DNA of 64,000 bases from Dokdonella_A sp963758365 (GTDB taxonomy: Bacteria; Pseudomonadota; Gammaproteobacteria; Xanthomonadales; Rhodanobacteraceae): NCBI GenBank assembly GCA_963758365.1, contig CAVWVB010000001.1, positions 1,054,001 through 1,118,000 of the forward strand. The letters run 5' to 3'. The position numbers and the translations under genes are program-made. Below the pieces are notes generated by a model. The model worked only from the letters and a program-made list of their open reading frames with translations, was not told the origin of the DNA and did not search any database. Positions within the stretch are counted from its first letter, which is position 1, and every line of letters starts with the position of its first letter. Shown here piece after piece: positions 37,332 to 45,388 of this stretch.

Positions 37332-37838
37332 ATGTCCAAAGGCCTGCCCAGTCGCGTGGATGTCGCACGCCAGGTTCAGGCGCACCGCATCTACGAAGGA
37401 GTGCTTCCGCTCGCGGAAATGCAGCGCCTGCGCGGAAGTCTGGCCTCCGACGAAGGCGAAGTGCGCTACCGCGCCGAGTTCGGCAAGGATCCGCTTGGCA
37501 TCCAGTTTCTGGCGCTTGGTGCAGAGGCAGGGCTGGCGATGGTGTGCCAGCGCACCCTCGAGGTTTTCGTGCACGAGGTTTCGATCGCCCAGCGTCTGGG
37601 CCTGATTGCCGACCCCGCCGACGAAGCATCGTTGCCTGCAGGCTACGAGCCCCTGCTCGTGCCCGATGGTGATCTTTCGATCGCGGACGTCATCGAGGAC
37701 GAACTGATTCTCGCGCTGCCCGTGGTGCCGCTGAAGCCAGGTGCGCCATTGGTCTGGAACGATCCCGCGGGAAGTGATCCTGCGCATGAACCCGCAACGA
37801 ACCCGTTCAGTGTGCTCGGGTCATTGAAGAAGCATTGA
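37332..37838 (+). CDS. yceD: Large ribosomal RNA subunit accumulation protein YceD (DUF177)
   Basis: The 168-residue protein has the DUF177 core: SLASDEGEVRYRAEFGKDPLG, LAMVCQRTLEVFVHEVS, and the acidic DGDLSIADVIEDELILALPV preceding rpmF. YceD is needed for normal 23S rRNA accumulation. No Shine-Dalgarno is visible before the ATG, which agrees with the promoter placing the transcript start almost on it. rpmF follows after 45 bases. Confidence 0.9.
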   Translation: MSKGLPSRVDVARQVQAHRIYEGVLPLAEMQRLRGSLASDEGEVRYRAEFGKDPLGIQFLALGAEAGLAMVCQRTLEVFVHEVSIAQRLGLIADPADEASLPAGYEPLLVPDGDLSIADVIEDELILALPVVPLKPGAPLVWNDPAGSDPAHEPATNPFSVLGSLKKH

Positions 37839-37883
37839 AAACGGTCTGTACCGCAAGGGCGTGGACCACAACCGGAGAGTGTC

Positions 37884-38078
37884 ATGGCTGTCGCCAAGAG
37901 TCGCAAAACCCCATCCACGCGCGGCATGCGTCGTTCCCACGATTCGTTGAGCGCGAAGCAGCTCTCGACCGATCCGACGTCGGGTGAGGTGCATGTCCGT
38001 CATCACGTGACCAAGGACGGCTACTACCGCGGCAAGAAGGTCATCGAATCGAAAGCGCAGGTTCGCGACGACGATTGA
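37884..38078 (+). CDS. rpmF: 50S ribosomal protein L32
   Basis: The 64-residue protein begins MAVAKSRKTPSTRGMRRSHD, the invariant L32 N-terminus, and continues HHVTKDGYYRGKKVIE. A GGAG lies upstream. It belongs to the yceD-rpmF-fab cluster. The four Cys of zinc-binding L32 variants are absent, as usual in gammaproteobacteria. Confidence 0.97.
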   Translation: MAVAKSRKTPSTRGMRRSHDSLSAKQLSTDPTSGEVHVRHHVTKDGYYRGKKVIESKAQVRDDD

Positions 38079-38197
38079 GGACAGCTTAATCAGGAATCCG
38101 CACATCAGCGGGATTCCGGGGCACGGACATCGCGCGCACGGTCCGGTTGCGGGGGTGACGCTCCACGGCCGAATCCGCCGTACAACGGCACAGGTTC

Positions 38198-39223
38198 ATG
38201 CGAGACGGGCGATTGGCGCCCCGATCCGGAACTCCCTGCAGGGGAACGATCCTGATCTACTCACGCATTACGGGCACCGGCAGCTATCTTCCGGAGAAGG
38301 TCGTTACCAACGCCGATCTCGAGAAGCTCGTCGACACCAGCGACGAGTGGATCGCGTCGCGCACGGGAATTCGCGAGCGCCGGCGTGCCGCCGATGGGGA
38401 GACCACGGGTGATCTGGCCTTCTATGCGGCCACGCATGCGCTCGATGCCGCGGGAATCAGGGGCTCGGATATCGATCTGATCGTGCTCGGCACGACCACG
38501 CCGGACATCATCTTTCCGTCCACCGCGTGCCTGTTGCAACATCGTCTCGGTGCGAACGGCTGCGCGGCGTTCGACGTGAACGCGGCATGCTCTGGCTTCA
38601 TGTATGCGCTAGGCATCGCCGACCAGTTCATTCGCGGCGGCCAGTCCAGGAAAGCTCTCGTCGTCGGCTCCGAAACGCTGACCCGGATGATCGACTGGAG
38701 CGATCGCGGAACCTGCGTCCTGTTTGGCGACGGCGCCGGTGCGGTCGTGCTGGAAGCGTCGCCCGAACCGGGCATCATCGCCACCAAGCAGCATGCCGAT
38801 GGCGCCTACAAGCATCTTCTGTACAACCCGGTCGGCGTATCGGCGGGATTCCGCGACGACGAGCCGAACCACGGCATCCGCGTGATGATGACCGGCAACG
38901 AGGTCTTCAAGGTCGCGGTGAAGACCCTCGATCGCATCGTCGAGGAAACCCTCGACGCAGCCGGCATGCACGAGTCCGACATCGACTGGCTGATTCCGCA
39001 CCAGGCCAACCTGCGTATCATCGAGGCCACCGCAAAGCGCCTGAAGTTGTCGATGGATCGGGTCATCGTGACTGTCGATCGCCACGGCAACACCTCCTCG
39101 GGTTCGGTCCCGCTCGCGCTGGATGAAGCCGTGCGCTCGGGCAAGGTCCAGCGTGGCCAGAACCTGCTGCTGGAAGCGTTCGGCGGCGGTTTCACGTGGT
39201 CGTCGGCGCTGCTGAAATACTGA
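38198..39223 (+). CDS. fabH: 3-oxoacyl-ACP synthase III
   Basis: FabH condenses acetyl-CoA with malonyl-ACP to start fatty-acid synthesis. It contains YSRITGTGSYLPEKVVTN, the catalytic Cys in VNAACSGFMYAL, and His/Asn in IPHQANLRIIEA and RHGNTSSGSVPLA. From ATG 38198 the protein has 341 residues, of which the first 18 are not family-like. Conserved sequence begins at about 38255, just after AGGGGA (38240-38245), and the nearest codons are ATC, CTG and ATC. The true start is therefore uncertain. plsX, usual between rpmF and fabH, is not present. Confidence 0.92.
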   Translation: MRDGRLAPRSGTPCRGTILIYSRITGTGSYLPEKVVTNADLEKLVDTSDEWIASRTGIRERRRAADGETTGDLAFYAATHALDAAGIRGSDIDLIVLGTTTPDIIFPSTACLLQHRLGANGCAAFDVNAACSGFMYALGIADQFIRGGQSRKALVVGSETLTRMIDWSDRGTCVLFGDGAGAVVLEASPEPGIIATKQHADGAYKHLLYNPVGVSAGFRDDEPNHGIRVMMTGNEVFKVAVKTLDRIVEETLDAAGMHESDIDWLIPHQANLRIIEATAKRLKLSMDRVIVTVDRHGNTSSGSVPLALDEAVRSGKVQRGQNLLLEAFGGGFTWSSALLKY

Positions 39224-39335
39224 ACGATGAACTGAGGGCCGGGAGCCCTTGCGACAGCGCCGCGCAGGCAGGCGTCACTTGTCGGGACCACATATCGCTT
39301 ACCATTTGCGGCACGATTCCACGCCGAGCCCGCCG

Positions 39336-40298
39336 ATGTCCTCAGCCCTCAGCCCCGCGCCATCGACACTGGCCTTCGTTTTCCCCGGCCAGGGCTCGCA
39401 ATCGACCGGCATGCTCGCCGAACTGGCGGAATTGCATCGCGGCGTCCGCTCGACCTTCGTGGAGGCGTCGGAGGGCGCCGGGGTCGACCTGTGGGCGCTG
39501 TCACAGGGTGGTCCGGCGACGATGCTCAATCGCACCGAGTACACGCAGCCGGCACTGCTGGCCGCCGGCATCGCGGTATGGCGAGTCTGGCAGGCGGCCG
39601 GCGGTGCCGTGCCCGCACAACTGTCAGGACACAGCCTCGGCGAATACACTGCGCTGGTCGCGGCAGGATCGATCAGCCTGCACGACGCCGCGCATCTGGT
39701 GCGCATCCGTGGCCAGGCGATGCAGGACGCGTCGCCCGAAGGCAGCGGTGCGATGGCTGCCGTGCTCGGTGCGGACGACGCCGTCGTCGAGGCGGTTTGC
39801 GCTGAAGTTTCGGGCACCCAGACGGTGACGCCGGCGAACTACAACTCGCCCGGCCAGATCGTGATCGGCGGGCATCACGCAGCAGTCGATGCAGCGATTG
39901 CGCGGCTTGCCGAGCGCGGGGTTAAGAAGGCAGTCAAGCTCGCTGTGAGCGTGCCCTCGCATACGCCGCTGATGCGCGAAGCCGCGAACCGGCTGGCCGA
40001 AGCGATGAACGCGTACCGCTGGCGCGAACCGCAGATTCCGGTCGTGCAGAATGTCGACGCGCAGATCCACGCCGGGGTCGCGGCGATTCGCGACGCGCTG
40101 GTGCGTCAACTGTATCTGCCCGTGCGCTGGAGCGGCTGCATGAACACACTCGTCAAGGCGGGCGCAGCCCGTGTCGCCGAGTGCGGGCCCGGAAAAGTGC
40201 TGACCGCGCTGGTGCGGAGAATCGACAAGTCGATCGAGGCGCGCGCGCTCGGCGTGCCGGGGGAGTTCGACGCAGCGTTGTCTGCCTGGAAGGAATGA
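39336..40298 (+). CDS. fabD: Malonyl CoA-acyl carrier protein transacylase
   Basis: FabD loads malonyl groups onto ACP. The 320-residue protein has FVFPGQGSQSTGM at the start, the nucleophile Ser in SGHSLGEYTALVAAG, and the His in AVSVPSHTPLM. ATG 39336 was chosen because it starts about 15 residues before the GQGSQ motif. fabH lies 112 bases upstream. Downstream, the fab order is interrupted by an ArsR/AHSA1 pair before fabG. Confidence 0.95.
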   Translation: MSSALSPAPSTLAFVFPGQGSQSTGMLAELAELHRGVRSTFVEASEGAGVDLWALSQGGPATMLNRTEYTQPALLAAGIAVWRVWQAAGGAVPAQLSGHSLGEYTALVAAGSISLHDAAHLVRIRGQAMQDASPEGSGAMAAVLGADDAVVEAVCAEVSGTQTVTPANYNSPGQIVIGGHHAAVDAAIARLAERGVKKAVKLAVSVPSHTPLMREAANRLAEAMNAYRWREPQIPVVQNVDAQIHAGVAAIRDALVRQLYLPVRWSGCMNTLVKAGAARVAECGPGKVLTALVRRIDKSIEARALGVPGEFDAALSAWKE

Positions 40299-40450
40299 TG
40301 GTCCGCATTGGCCGCGTGCCCCGGACATCGTGGTTTCTGCGCTGCGGATCGGTTCGCAGGGGACCCCCCGCGCGATGGCGTCGCCGATGCACCCTGCAAG
40401 GGTCCGGAAATTCGCCGCTCCCGGCCCCGGCGTCGGAATGCTGAGGTCTA

Positions 40451-40496
40451 TTGACGTGCGTTTCAATTTGCGCATAATTCAACCAATAGGTTGAAT
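40451..40496 (+). promoter_or_regulatory. ArsR-module promoter and operator
   Basis: TTGACG (40451-40456) and ATAATT (40474-40479) are spaced by 17 bases. Overlapping the -10 and the start site is a perfect 8-bp inverted repeat, ATTCAACC and GGTTGAAT around AATA (40477-40496). Such a palindrome on the promoter of an ArsR-type gene is the expected autoregulatory operator. The region is AT-rich compared with its surroundings. Confidence 0.75.
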
Positions 40497-40507
40497 ATGT
40501 AGCGAAC

Positions 40508-40846
40508 ATGTCGAGCCTCGATCTTGCGTTTGCCGCACTTGCCGATCCGACCCGACGCCGGATCGTTGCCCGTCTGACCCGCGGAGGGGTGCGGGTCACC
40601 GATCTCGCGCTGCCGTTCCGGATGTCGCTGAACGCGGTGTCCAAACACGTCAAGGTGCTCGAGCGGGCGGGCCTGGTGCGTCGTGAACGTCTCGGTCGCG
40701 AGCACTACCTGCATCTGCGTGCGATACCGCTGCGCGAGGTCGCACGCTGGGCCTCGCAATACGAACGATTCTGGAATCAGCGCCTCGATGCGCTCGGAGA
40801 TTTTCTCAACGTGCAGAAGGAGCCGGATAATGATGGGCCGAAATGA
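40508..40846 (+). CDS. ArsR-family transcriptional regulator
   Basis: The 112-residue winged-helix protein begins LDLAFAALADPTRRRIVARL, the ArsR signature. It has recognition helix LNAVSKHVKVLERAGLVRRE and ends in a long helix rich in Trp and Arg (REVARWASQYERFWNQRLDAL). No metal-binding CxC motif is present, placing it with the ArsR regulators that pair with AHSA1/SRPBCC proteins. It overlaps the next gene by 17 bases and probably represses its own promoter. Confidence 0.9.
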   Translation: MSSLDLAFAALADPTRRRIVARLTRGGVRVTDLALPFRMSLNAVSKHVKVLERAGLVRRERLGREHYLHLRAIPLREVARWASQYERFWNQRLDALGDFLNVQKEPDNDGPK

Positions 40847-41264
40847 CAATGCGATGGGCGGGTTTCGCATCAGCGTGCCACGCAGTTACGAAGCGACACC
40901 GGAGCGGGTTTTTCGCGCGTGGACAGATCAGGCAAGCGTCAGGGCCTGGCTCGCCGGCGGCGAAGGCGCGGTGATCGACGCGCGCACGGGCGGCCTGTTC
41001 TACATCGAGATGCCGAATGCGGGCCGCATCTATCCGCACTACGGGCGCTATCTGCGCGTGGACAGTCCGCGACTTCTCGAGTTCACCTGGGTCAGCGAGG
41101 GCACGCTGGGCAAGGAATCGGTGGTCACCATCGAGCTCACGCCGCGCGGCACGCAAACCGAGTTGCGATTGACCCACGAAGGGCTGCCGGACGAGAAGCT
41201 CGCCGAGAACCATCGTGGCGGGTGGACGCACATCCTCGAAGCGCTCGTTGCGCGCCTGGACTAG
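40830..41264 (+). CDS. SRPBCC (AHSA1/START-like) domain protein
   Basis: The 144-residue protein has the AHSA1 fold. It reads ISVPRSYEATPERVFRAWTD, LYIEMPNAGRI-like strands (here GLFYIEMPNAGRIYPHYG), and EFTWVSEGTLGKESVVTIEL, ending GWTHILEALVARL. Members bind hydrophobic ligands or act on them; the ligand here is unknown. ATG 40830 and 40833 are alternative starts within the arsR 3' end. The pair arsR-AHSA1 is a frequent two-gene unit. Confidence 0.85.
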   Translation: MMGRNDNAMGGFRISVPRSYEATPERVFRAWTDQASVRAWLAGGEGAVIDARTGGLFYIEMPNAGRIYPHYGRYLRVDSPRLLEFTWVSEGTLGKESVVTIELTPRGTQTELRLTHEGLPDEKLAENHRGGWTHILEALVARLD

Positions 41265-41333
41265 GGGCCAGGGGAGTGCAGCGCGCGCCCGTTTCCGTGT
41301 AAGGTTCGTGCCCTTGGCAGTTCGGGACGTGGC

Positions 41334-42077
41334 ATGGACGGCATGCTGAAAGGCGAGGTCGCGCTGGTCACCGGCGCCAGTCGCGGCATCGGTGCGGCGA
41401 TCGCGGATGAATTGGCCGCGCGCGGTGCGATCGTGATCGGTACCGCCACCACGGAGGCTGGCGCGCTCGCGATCGGCGAACGCCTCGCGGCAAAGGACGG
41501 TGTCGGACATCCGCTCGACGTGACCGATCGCGTCGCGGTCGAGGCGCTGGTCGACACGATCGGCAAGCAGTACGGCGCAGTGTCGATCCTGGTCAACAAC
41601 GCAGGCATAACCCGCGACCAGCTTCTGCTGCGCATGAGCGAGGAGGATTGGCAGGCAATCCTCGACACCAACCTGAGTTCCGTCTATCGATGCTCCAAGG
41701 CCGTGTTGCGCGGCATGATGAAGGCGCGCAAGGGACGCATCATCTCGATCGCCTCGGTGATCGGCCTCACCGGCAATCCGGGACAGGCGAACTATGCTGC
41801 AGCCAAGGCCGGAATCATTGCATTCTCGAAGTCGCTGGCTCGCGAGATCGGTTCGCGCGGGATAACCGTGAACGTCGTGGCGCCCGGCTTCATCGATACC
41901 GACATGACGCGTGCGCTGCCCGCCGAGCAGCGCGAGGCGCTGCTCGGCCAGATTGCGCTCGGTCGTCTCGGTGCGACCCGGGACATTGCCGACGCGGTGG
42001 GATTCCTGGCGTCGCCGATGGCCGGATACATCACCGGGGAGACCCTGCACGTGAATGGTGGCATGTACATGCCGTAA
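41334..42077 (+). CDS. fabG: 3-oxoacyl-ACP reductase
   Basis: FabG reduces 3-oxoacyl-ACP with NADPH. The 247-residue SDR enzyme has the cofactor loop VTGASRGIGAAIAD, NNAGITRDQLLLRMSEEDW, the Ser in ISIASVIGLTGN and YxxxK in NYAAAKAG. APGFIDTDMTRALP and the C-terminal GGMYMP complete the signature. ATG 41343 is an alternative start three codons in. Confidence 0.96.
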   Translation: MDGMLKGEVALVTGASRGIGAAIADELAARGAIVIGTATTEAGALAIGERLAAKDGVGHPLDVTDRVAVEALVDTIGKQYGAVSILVNNAGITRDQLLLRMSEEDWQAILDTNLSSVYRCSKAVLRGMMKARKGRIISIASVIGLTGNPGQANYAAAKAGIIAFSKSLAREIGSRGITVNVVAPGFIDTDMTRALPAEQREALLGQIALGRLGATRDIADAVGFLASPMAGYITGETLHVNGGMYMP

Positions 42078-42174
42078 GCGCGTCTTCCGCGTTGACATTC
42101 AATGCGTTGCTGCGCCCCGACCGAGCTCCGGGGACGCCGCCGCGCCGCGAGTGGCAGGGGCGTTTGCCTTCATC

Positions 42175-42180
42175 TACAAT
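42175..42180 (+). promoter_or_regulatory. Possible -10 element of acpP
   Basis: TACAAT lies 79 bases before the acpP ATG, with a poor -35 candidate TGGCAG 17 bases upstream (42152-42157). acpP is normally transcribed strongly from its own promoter, so a site in this 181-base gap is expected, but this match is weak. Confidence 0.35.
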
Positions 42181-42258
42181 GCCGCGTCTTGCAAGGGGCG
42201 GCGCCATCGACCGGCGCCCGCAATGCCCAACGAATTCCGATCGGAGGTTGAGACACAC

Positions 42259-42498
42259 ATGAGCACTATCGAAGAGCGCGTCAAGAAGATCGTCGTCGAG
42301 CAATTGGGAGTGAAGGAAGACGAAGTCACCCCGAATGCGTCGTTCGTGGATGATCTGGGCGCCGATTCGCTGGACACGGTCGAACTGGTGATGGCGCTCG
42401 AAGAGGAATTCGAATGCGAGATTCCGGACGAGGAAGCCGAAAAGATCACGACGGTCCAGCAGGCCATCGACTACGTCAAGGCGCACGTCAAGTCGTAA
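42259..42498 (+). CDS. acpP: Acyl carrier protein
   Basis: AcpP carries growing acyl chains on a phosphopantetheine attached to Ser in DDLGADSLDTVELVMALEE. The 79-residue acidic protein starts MSTIEERVKKIVVEQLGVKE and ends AIDYVKAHVKS. A CGGAGG lies upstream. A terminator follows, consistent with abundant separate acpP mRNA. Confidence 0.98.
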   Translation: MSTIEERVKKIVVEQLGVKEDEVTPNASFVDDLGADSLDTVELVMALEEEFECEIPDEEAEKITTVQQAIDYVKAHVKS

Positions 42499-42523
42499 GT
42501 TCGTCGCACAGGCGTCAAGCGAT

Positions 42524-42553
42524 GCTGCGCCCGCGAGGCGCAGCTTTCGTTTT
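42524..42553 (+). terminator. Intrinsic terminator after acpP
   Basis: GCTGCGCC (42524-42531) pairs perfectly with GGCGCAGC (42537-42544) over a CGCGA loop and is followed by TTTCGTTTT. It lies 26 bases after the acpP stop and about 100 bases before fabF, so it may let only part of transcription continue. Confidence 0.8.
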
Positions 42554-42652
42554 GGCGATCCGCAACACACGCCCGCGTATGTGCATGCGGTGCGAACGTC
42601 GCGGCGCAGTCGCGCCCGGCGTCAGCGATTCGAATCGAGCAGGTAGTCCGCA

Positions 42653-43891
42653 ATGACCAAGCGTCGTGTCGTCGTCACCGGTCTAGGCATCATCAGCCCT
42701 GTCGGCAATGATGTCGCGGGTGCATGGGCGAACATCACCGCGGGGCGGAGCGGCATTGGACCGGTTACCCATTTCGATGCCTCCACCTTTCCGACGCGCA
42801 TCGCCGGCGAAGTGCGTGACTTCGACCCGACGCAGCACGTGGCGGCGAAGGACGTCAAGAAGATGGATCCGTTCATCCACTACGGCATTGCCGCCTCGGT
42901 TCAAGCGCTGGCAGATGCGGGTCTGCATCCGCATGAGCACGACGAAGAGCGCATAGGTGTTGCGGTCGGCGCGGGCATCGGCGGCATCTCGACGATCGAG
43001 AGGACCGCGATCACCTACCACGAGCACGGCCAGCGCAAGATTTCGCCGTTCTTCGTGCCGAGCTCGATCATCAACATGGCGGCCGGCAACCTTTCGATCA
43101 TGCTCGGTCTCAAGGGGCCGAACATCGCCTGCGTCACGGCGTGCACGACGGCGACGCACAATATCGGTCTGGCAATGCGGCTGATCCAGTGCGGCGATGC
43201 CGACGTGATGATCGCGGGTGGAGCGGAATTTTCGACTGTCGGTACGGCCATGGGCGGTTTCTGCTCGGCGCGCGCACTGTCCACGCGCAACGACGAACCG
43301 GAGAAGGCGAGTCGACCATGGGATCGCGACCGCGACGGATTCGTGCTTTCCGACGGCGCCGGTGTGCTGTTGATCGAGGATTACGAACATGCGGTGCGGA
43401 GGGGTGCGCGAATCTACTGCGAGTTGTCCGGTTTCGGCATGAGCGGAGATGCATTCCACATGACCGCGCCGAGCGAGAACGGCGAGGGCGGTGGTCGCTG
43501 CATGGTCGCCGCGGTGAAGGACGCTGGCCTGAATCTGACCGACGTGCAGTACATCAACGCACACGGCACGTCGACGCCGGCTGGCGATGTCGCCGAAGTG
43601 CACGGTATCAAGGGCGTGTTCGGGGATCATGCAAAGCAGCTCATGGTCAGTTCGACGAAGTCGATGACCGGTCATCTGCTCGGCGCCGCCGGCGGCATCG
43701 AGGCGATCTTCTCGATACTCGCATTGCGCGACGGAGTGGTTCCGCCGACCATCAATCTCGACAACCCGGGCCAGGACTGCGATCTGGACTTCGTGCCGCA
43801 CGTCGCACGCGAGGCGAAGCTCGATGTCGTGATGTCGAATTCGTTCGGCTTCGGCGGCACCAATGGCACGCTCGTGTTCCGCAGGTTGTAG
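42653..43891 (+). CDS. fabF: 3-oxoacyl-ACP synthase II
   Basis: FabF elongates acyl-ACP, including the temperature-controlled step to vaccenate. The 412 residues contain RRVVVTGLGIISPVGND, the catalytic Cys in VTACTTATHNIGLAM, the first His in NAHGTSTPAGD and the second in STKSMTGHLLGAAGG. GGTNGTLVFRR ends the protein. The stop codon lies in GTAGGAGCG, the head of a possible degenerate REP. pabB follows after 31 bases. Confidence 0.97.
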   Translation: MTKRRVVVTGLGIISPVGNDVAGAWANITAGRSGIGPVTHFDASTFPTRIAGEVRDFDPTQHVAAKDVKKMDPFIHYGIAASVQALADAGLHPHEHDEERIGVAVGAGIGGISTIERTAITYHEHGQRKISPFFVPSSIINMAAGNLSIMLGLKGPNIACVTACTTATHNIGLAMRLIQCGDADVMIAGGAEFSTVGTAMGGFCSARALSTRNDEPEKASRPWDRDRDGFVLSDGAGVLLIEDYEHAVRRGARIYCELSGFGMSGDAFHMTAPSENGEGGGRCMVAAVKDAGLNLTDVQYINAHGTSTPAGDVAEVHGIKGVFGDHAKQLMVSSTKSMTGHLLGAAGGIEAIFSILALRDGVVPPTINLDNPGQDCDLDFVPHVAREAKLDVVMSNSFGFGGTNGTLVFRRL

Positions 43892-43922
43892 GAGCGGGGC
43901 GCAGGCGGCCCTTCGACAAGCA

Positions 43923-45281
43923 ATGCCGATGCGTCCGCTCCTGCGTGAACTGGCGGGTACGCGTGATCTGCTGGCGCTCGCAGCGGCCAATCCGAAGCGC
44001 TATCCGGGATTTCTCGAGAGTGCCGCGTACGGCAACGCGCGCGCGCGCTACGACATCCTGTTCGCGTTCCCCGAAGATGCATTGCGGCTCGACGCGCGCG
44101 GTGGCGTGCACGACGCTGCGGGAAAGCAGCTGGGGACGAGCTTCCTCGATGCACTGGACCGGGCCTGGCGCGGTTTGCGGCTGCCTGCTTCGGCGGCCGT
44201 GGATCTGCCGTTCCGTGGTGGCTGGTTGCTCTACCTGGGCTACGAACTTGCGGCACAGATCGAGCCGACGCTCGACCTGCCGCCCGTGCACGATTCGGCG
44301 CTTCCGGTCGCGCTCGCGTTGCGGTGTCCGTCCGCGATCATCGTCGATCTTGCGTGCGCGCGCACGGTGCTGGTCGCGGAACCCGGCCACGCCGCGCTGC
44401 TCGATGAACTCGAGCGCGACCTCGCAACAATCCAGGAATTCAGGCACGGGCCGATCCAGATCGAGGCGATCGAAGAGGACCCGCCGCAGACTTTTCTGCG
44501 CAACGTAGCGGTCATTCACGAGCACCTGCGCGCGGGTGACGTGTTCCAGGTCAATCTTTCGCGGGAATGGCGCGCGCAATGCCGTATCGCGCCGCAACCG
44601 GCGGCGCTGCACGCAGCTTTGCGGCAGACGAATCCAGCGCCGTTCGCGGGATTGCTGCAGCAGGACGACTGGGCGATCGTAAGTTCTTCGCCGGAGCGCC
44701 TGGTCGAGATGCGTGGTGACATCGTTCAGGCGCGACCGATCGCAGGCACCCGGCCCCGCTTGCCGCTGGAAGACGATGCGGTGCGCACCCGCGAGTTGAT
44801 CGCCCATCCCAAGGAGCGCGCCGAACACGTGATGCTGATCGACCTCGAACGCAACGACCTCGGCCGGATCTGCGTTCCAGGCAGCGTTGTCGTGGACGAG
44901 ATCATGGCGATCGAAACCTACGCACACGTTCATCACATCGTGTCGAACGTGCGCGGTTTCGGTCGTCCCGGAGTTACACCAGGAGAAGTGATCCGCGCGG
45001 TATTTCCAGGCGGCACGATCACGGGCTGCCCGAAGGTGCGCTGCATGCAGATCATCGCCGCGCTCGAGCGCGTCGGGCGGGGTGCCTATACCGGCTCGCT
45101 CGGCTACCTCAACCGCGATGGCGATCTCGACCTCAATATCCTTATTCGCACGATGACGCTGCACGGTGGTCGGGTGGTTTTTCGCGCCGGTGCCGGCATC
45201 GTTGCGGATTCGGTCGGCGCGCGCGAGCTCGACGAAACCCGGGCCAAGGCACGCGGCATGCTGGCCGCGCTGGGCGCCTGA
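43923..45281 (+). CDS. pabB: Aminodeoxychorismate synthase component I
   Basis: PabB converts chorismate and ammonia to 4-amino-4-deoxychorismate for folate. The 452-residue chorismate-binding enzyme has LRAGDVFQVNLSREW, IVSSSPERLVEMR and HPKERAEHVMLIDLERNDLG. The C-terminal part adds AVFPGGTITGCPKVRCMQII and RAGAGIVADSV. The active-site loop reads RPIAGTRPR; E. coli PabB has Lys in PIKGT, and Ala is the TrpE-like form. Its place between fabF and mltG supports PabB over TrpE. ATG 43929 is a close alternative start. Confidence 0.88.
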   Translation: MPMRPLLRELAGTRDLLALAAANPKRYPGFLESAAYGNARARYDILFAFPEDALRLDARGGVHDAAGKQLGTSFLDALDRAWRGLRLPASAAVDLPFRGGWLLYLGYELAAQIEPTLDLPPVHDSALPVALALRCPSAIIVDLACARTVLVAEPGHAALLDELERDLATIQEFRHGPIQIEAIEEDPPQTFLRNVAVIHEHLRAGDVFQVNLSREWRAQCRIAPQPAALHAALRQTNPAPFAGLLQQDDWAIVSSSPERLVEMRGDIVQARPIAGTRPRLPLEDDAVRTRELIAHPKERAEHVMLIDLERNDLGRICVPGSVVVDEIMAIETYAHVHHIVSNVRGFGRPGVTPGEVIRAVFPGGTITGCPKVRCMQIIAALERVGRGAYTGSLGYLNRDGDLDLNILIRTMTLHGGRVVFRAGAGIVADSVGARELDETRAKARGMLAALGA

Positions 45282-45388
45282 TTTCCACCGGCAAGGAACC
45301 GCAACGGGTGAAATGCATGGCGCGCCGCGGCTCGCGCGAGGACACCGAATCCGGGTAACCTGCGGGTTTGACGAGCAAGCACCGATCG

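Noticed and set aside
36412..37605. Plus-strand open frame of 397 codons opposite maf and the coiled-coil gene
   Set aside because: It spans maf antisense and the yceD promoter and part of yceD in another frame; no recognisable domain.
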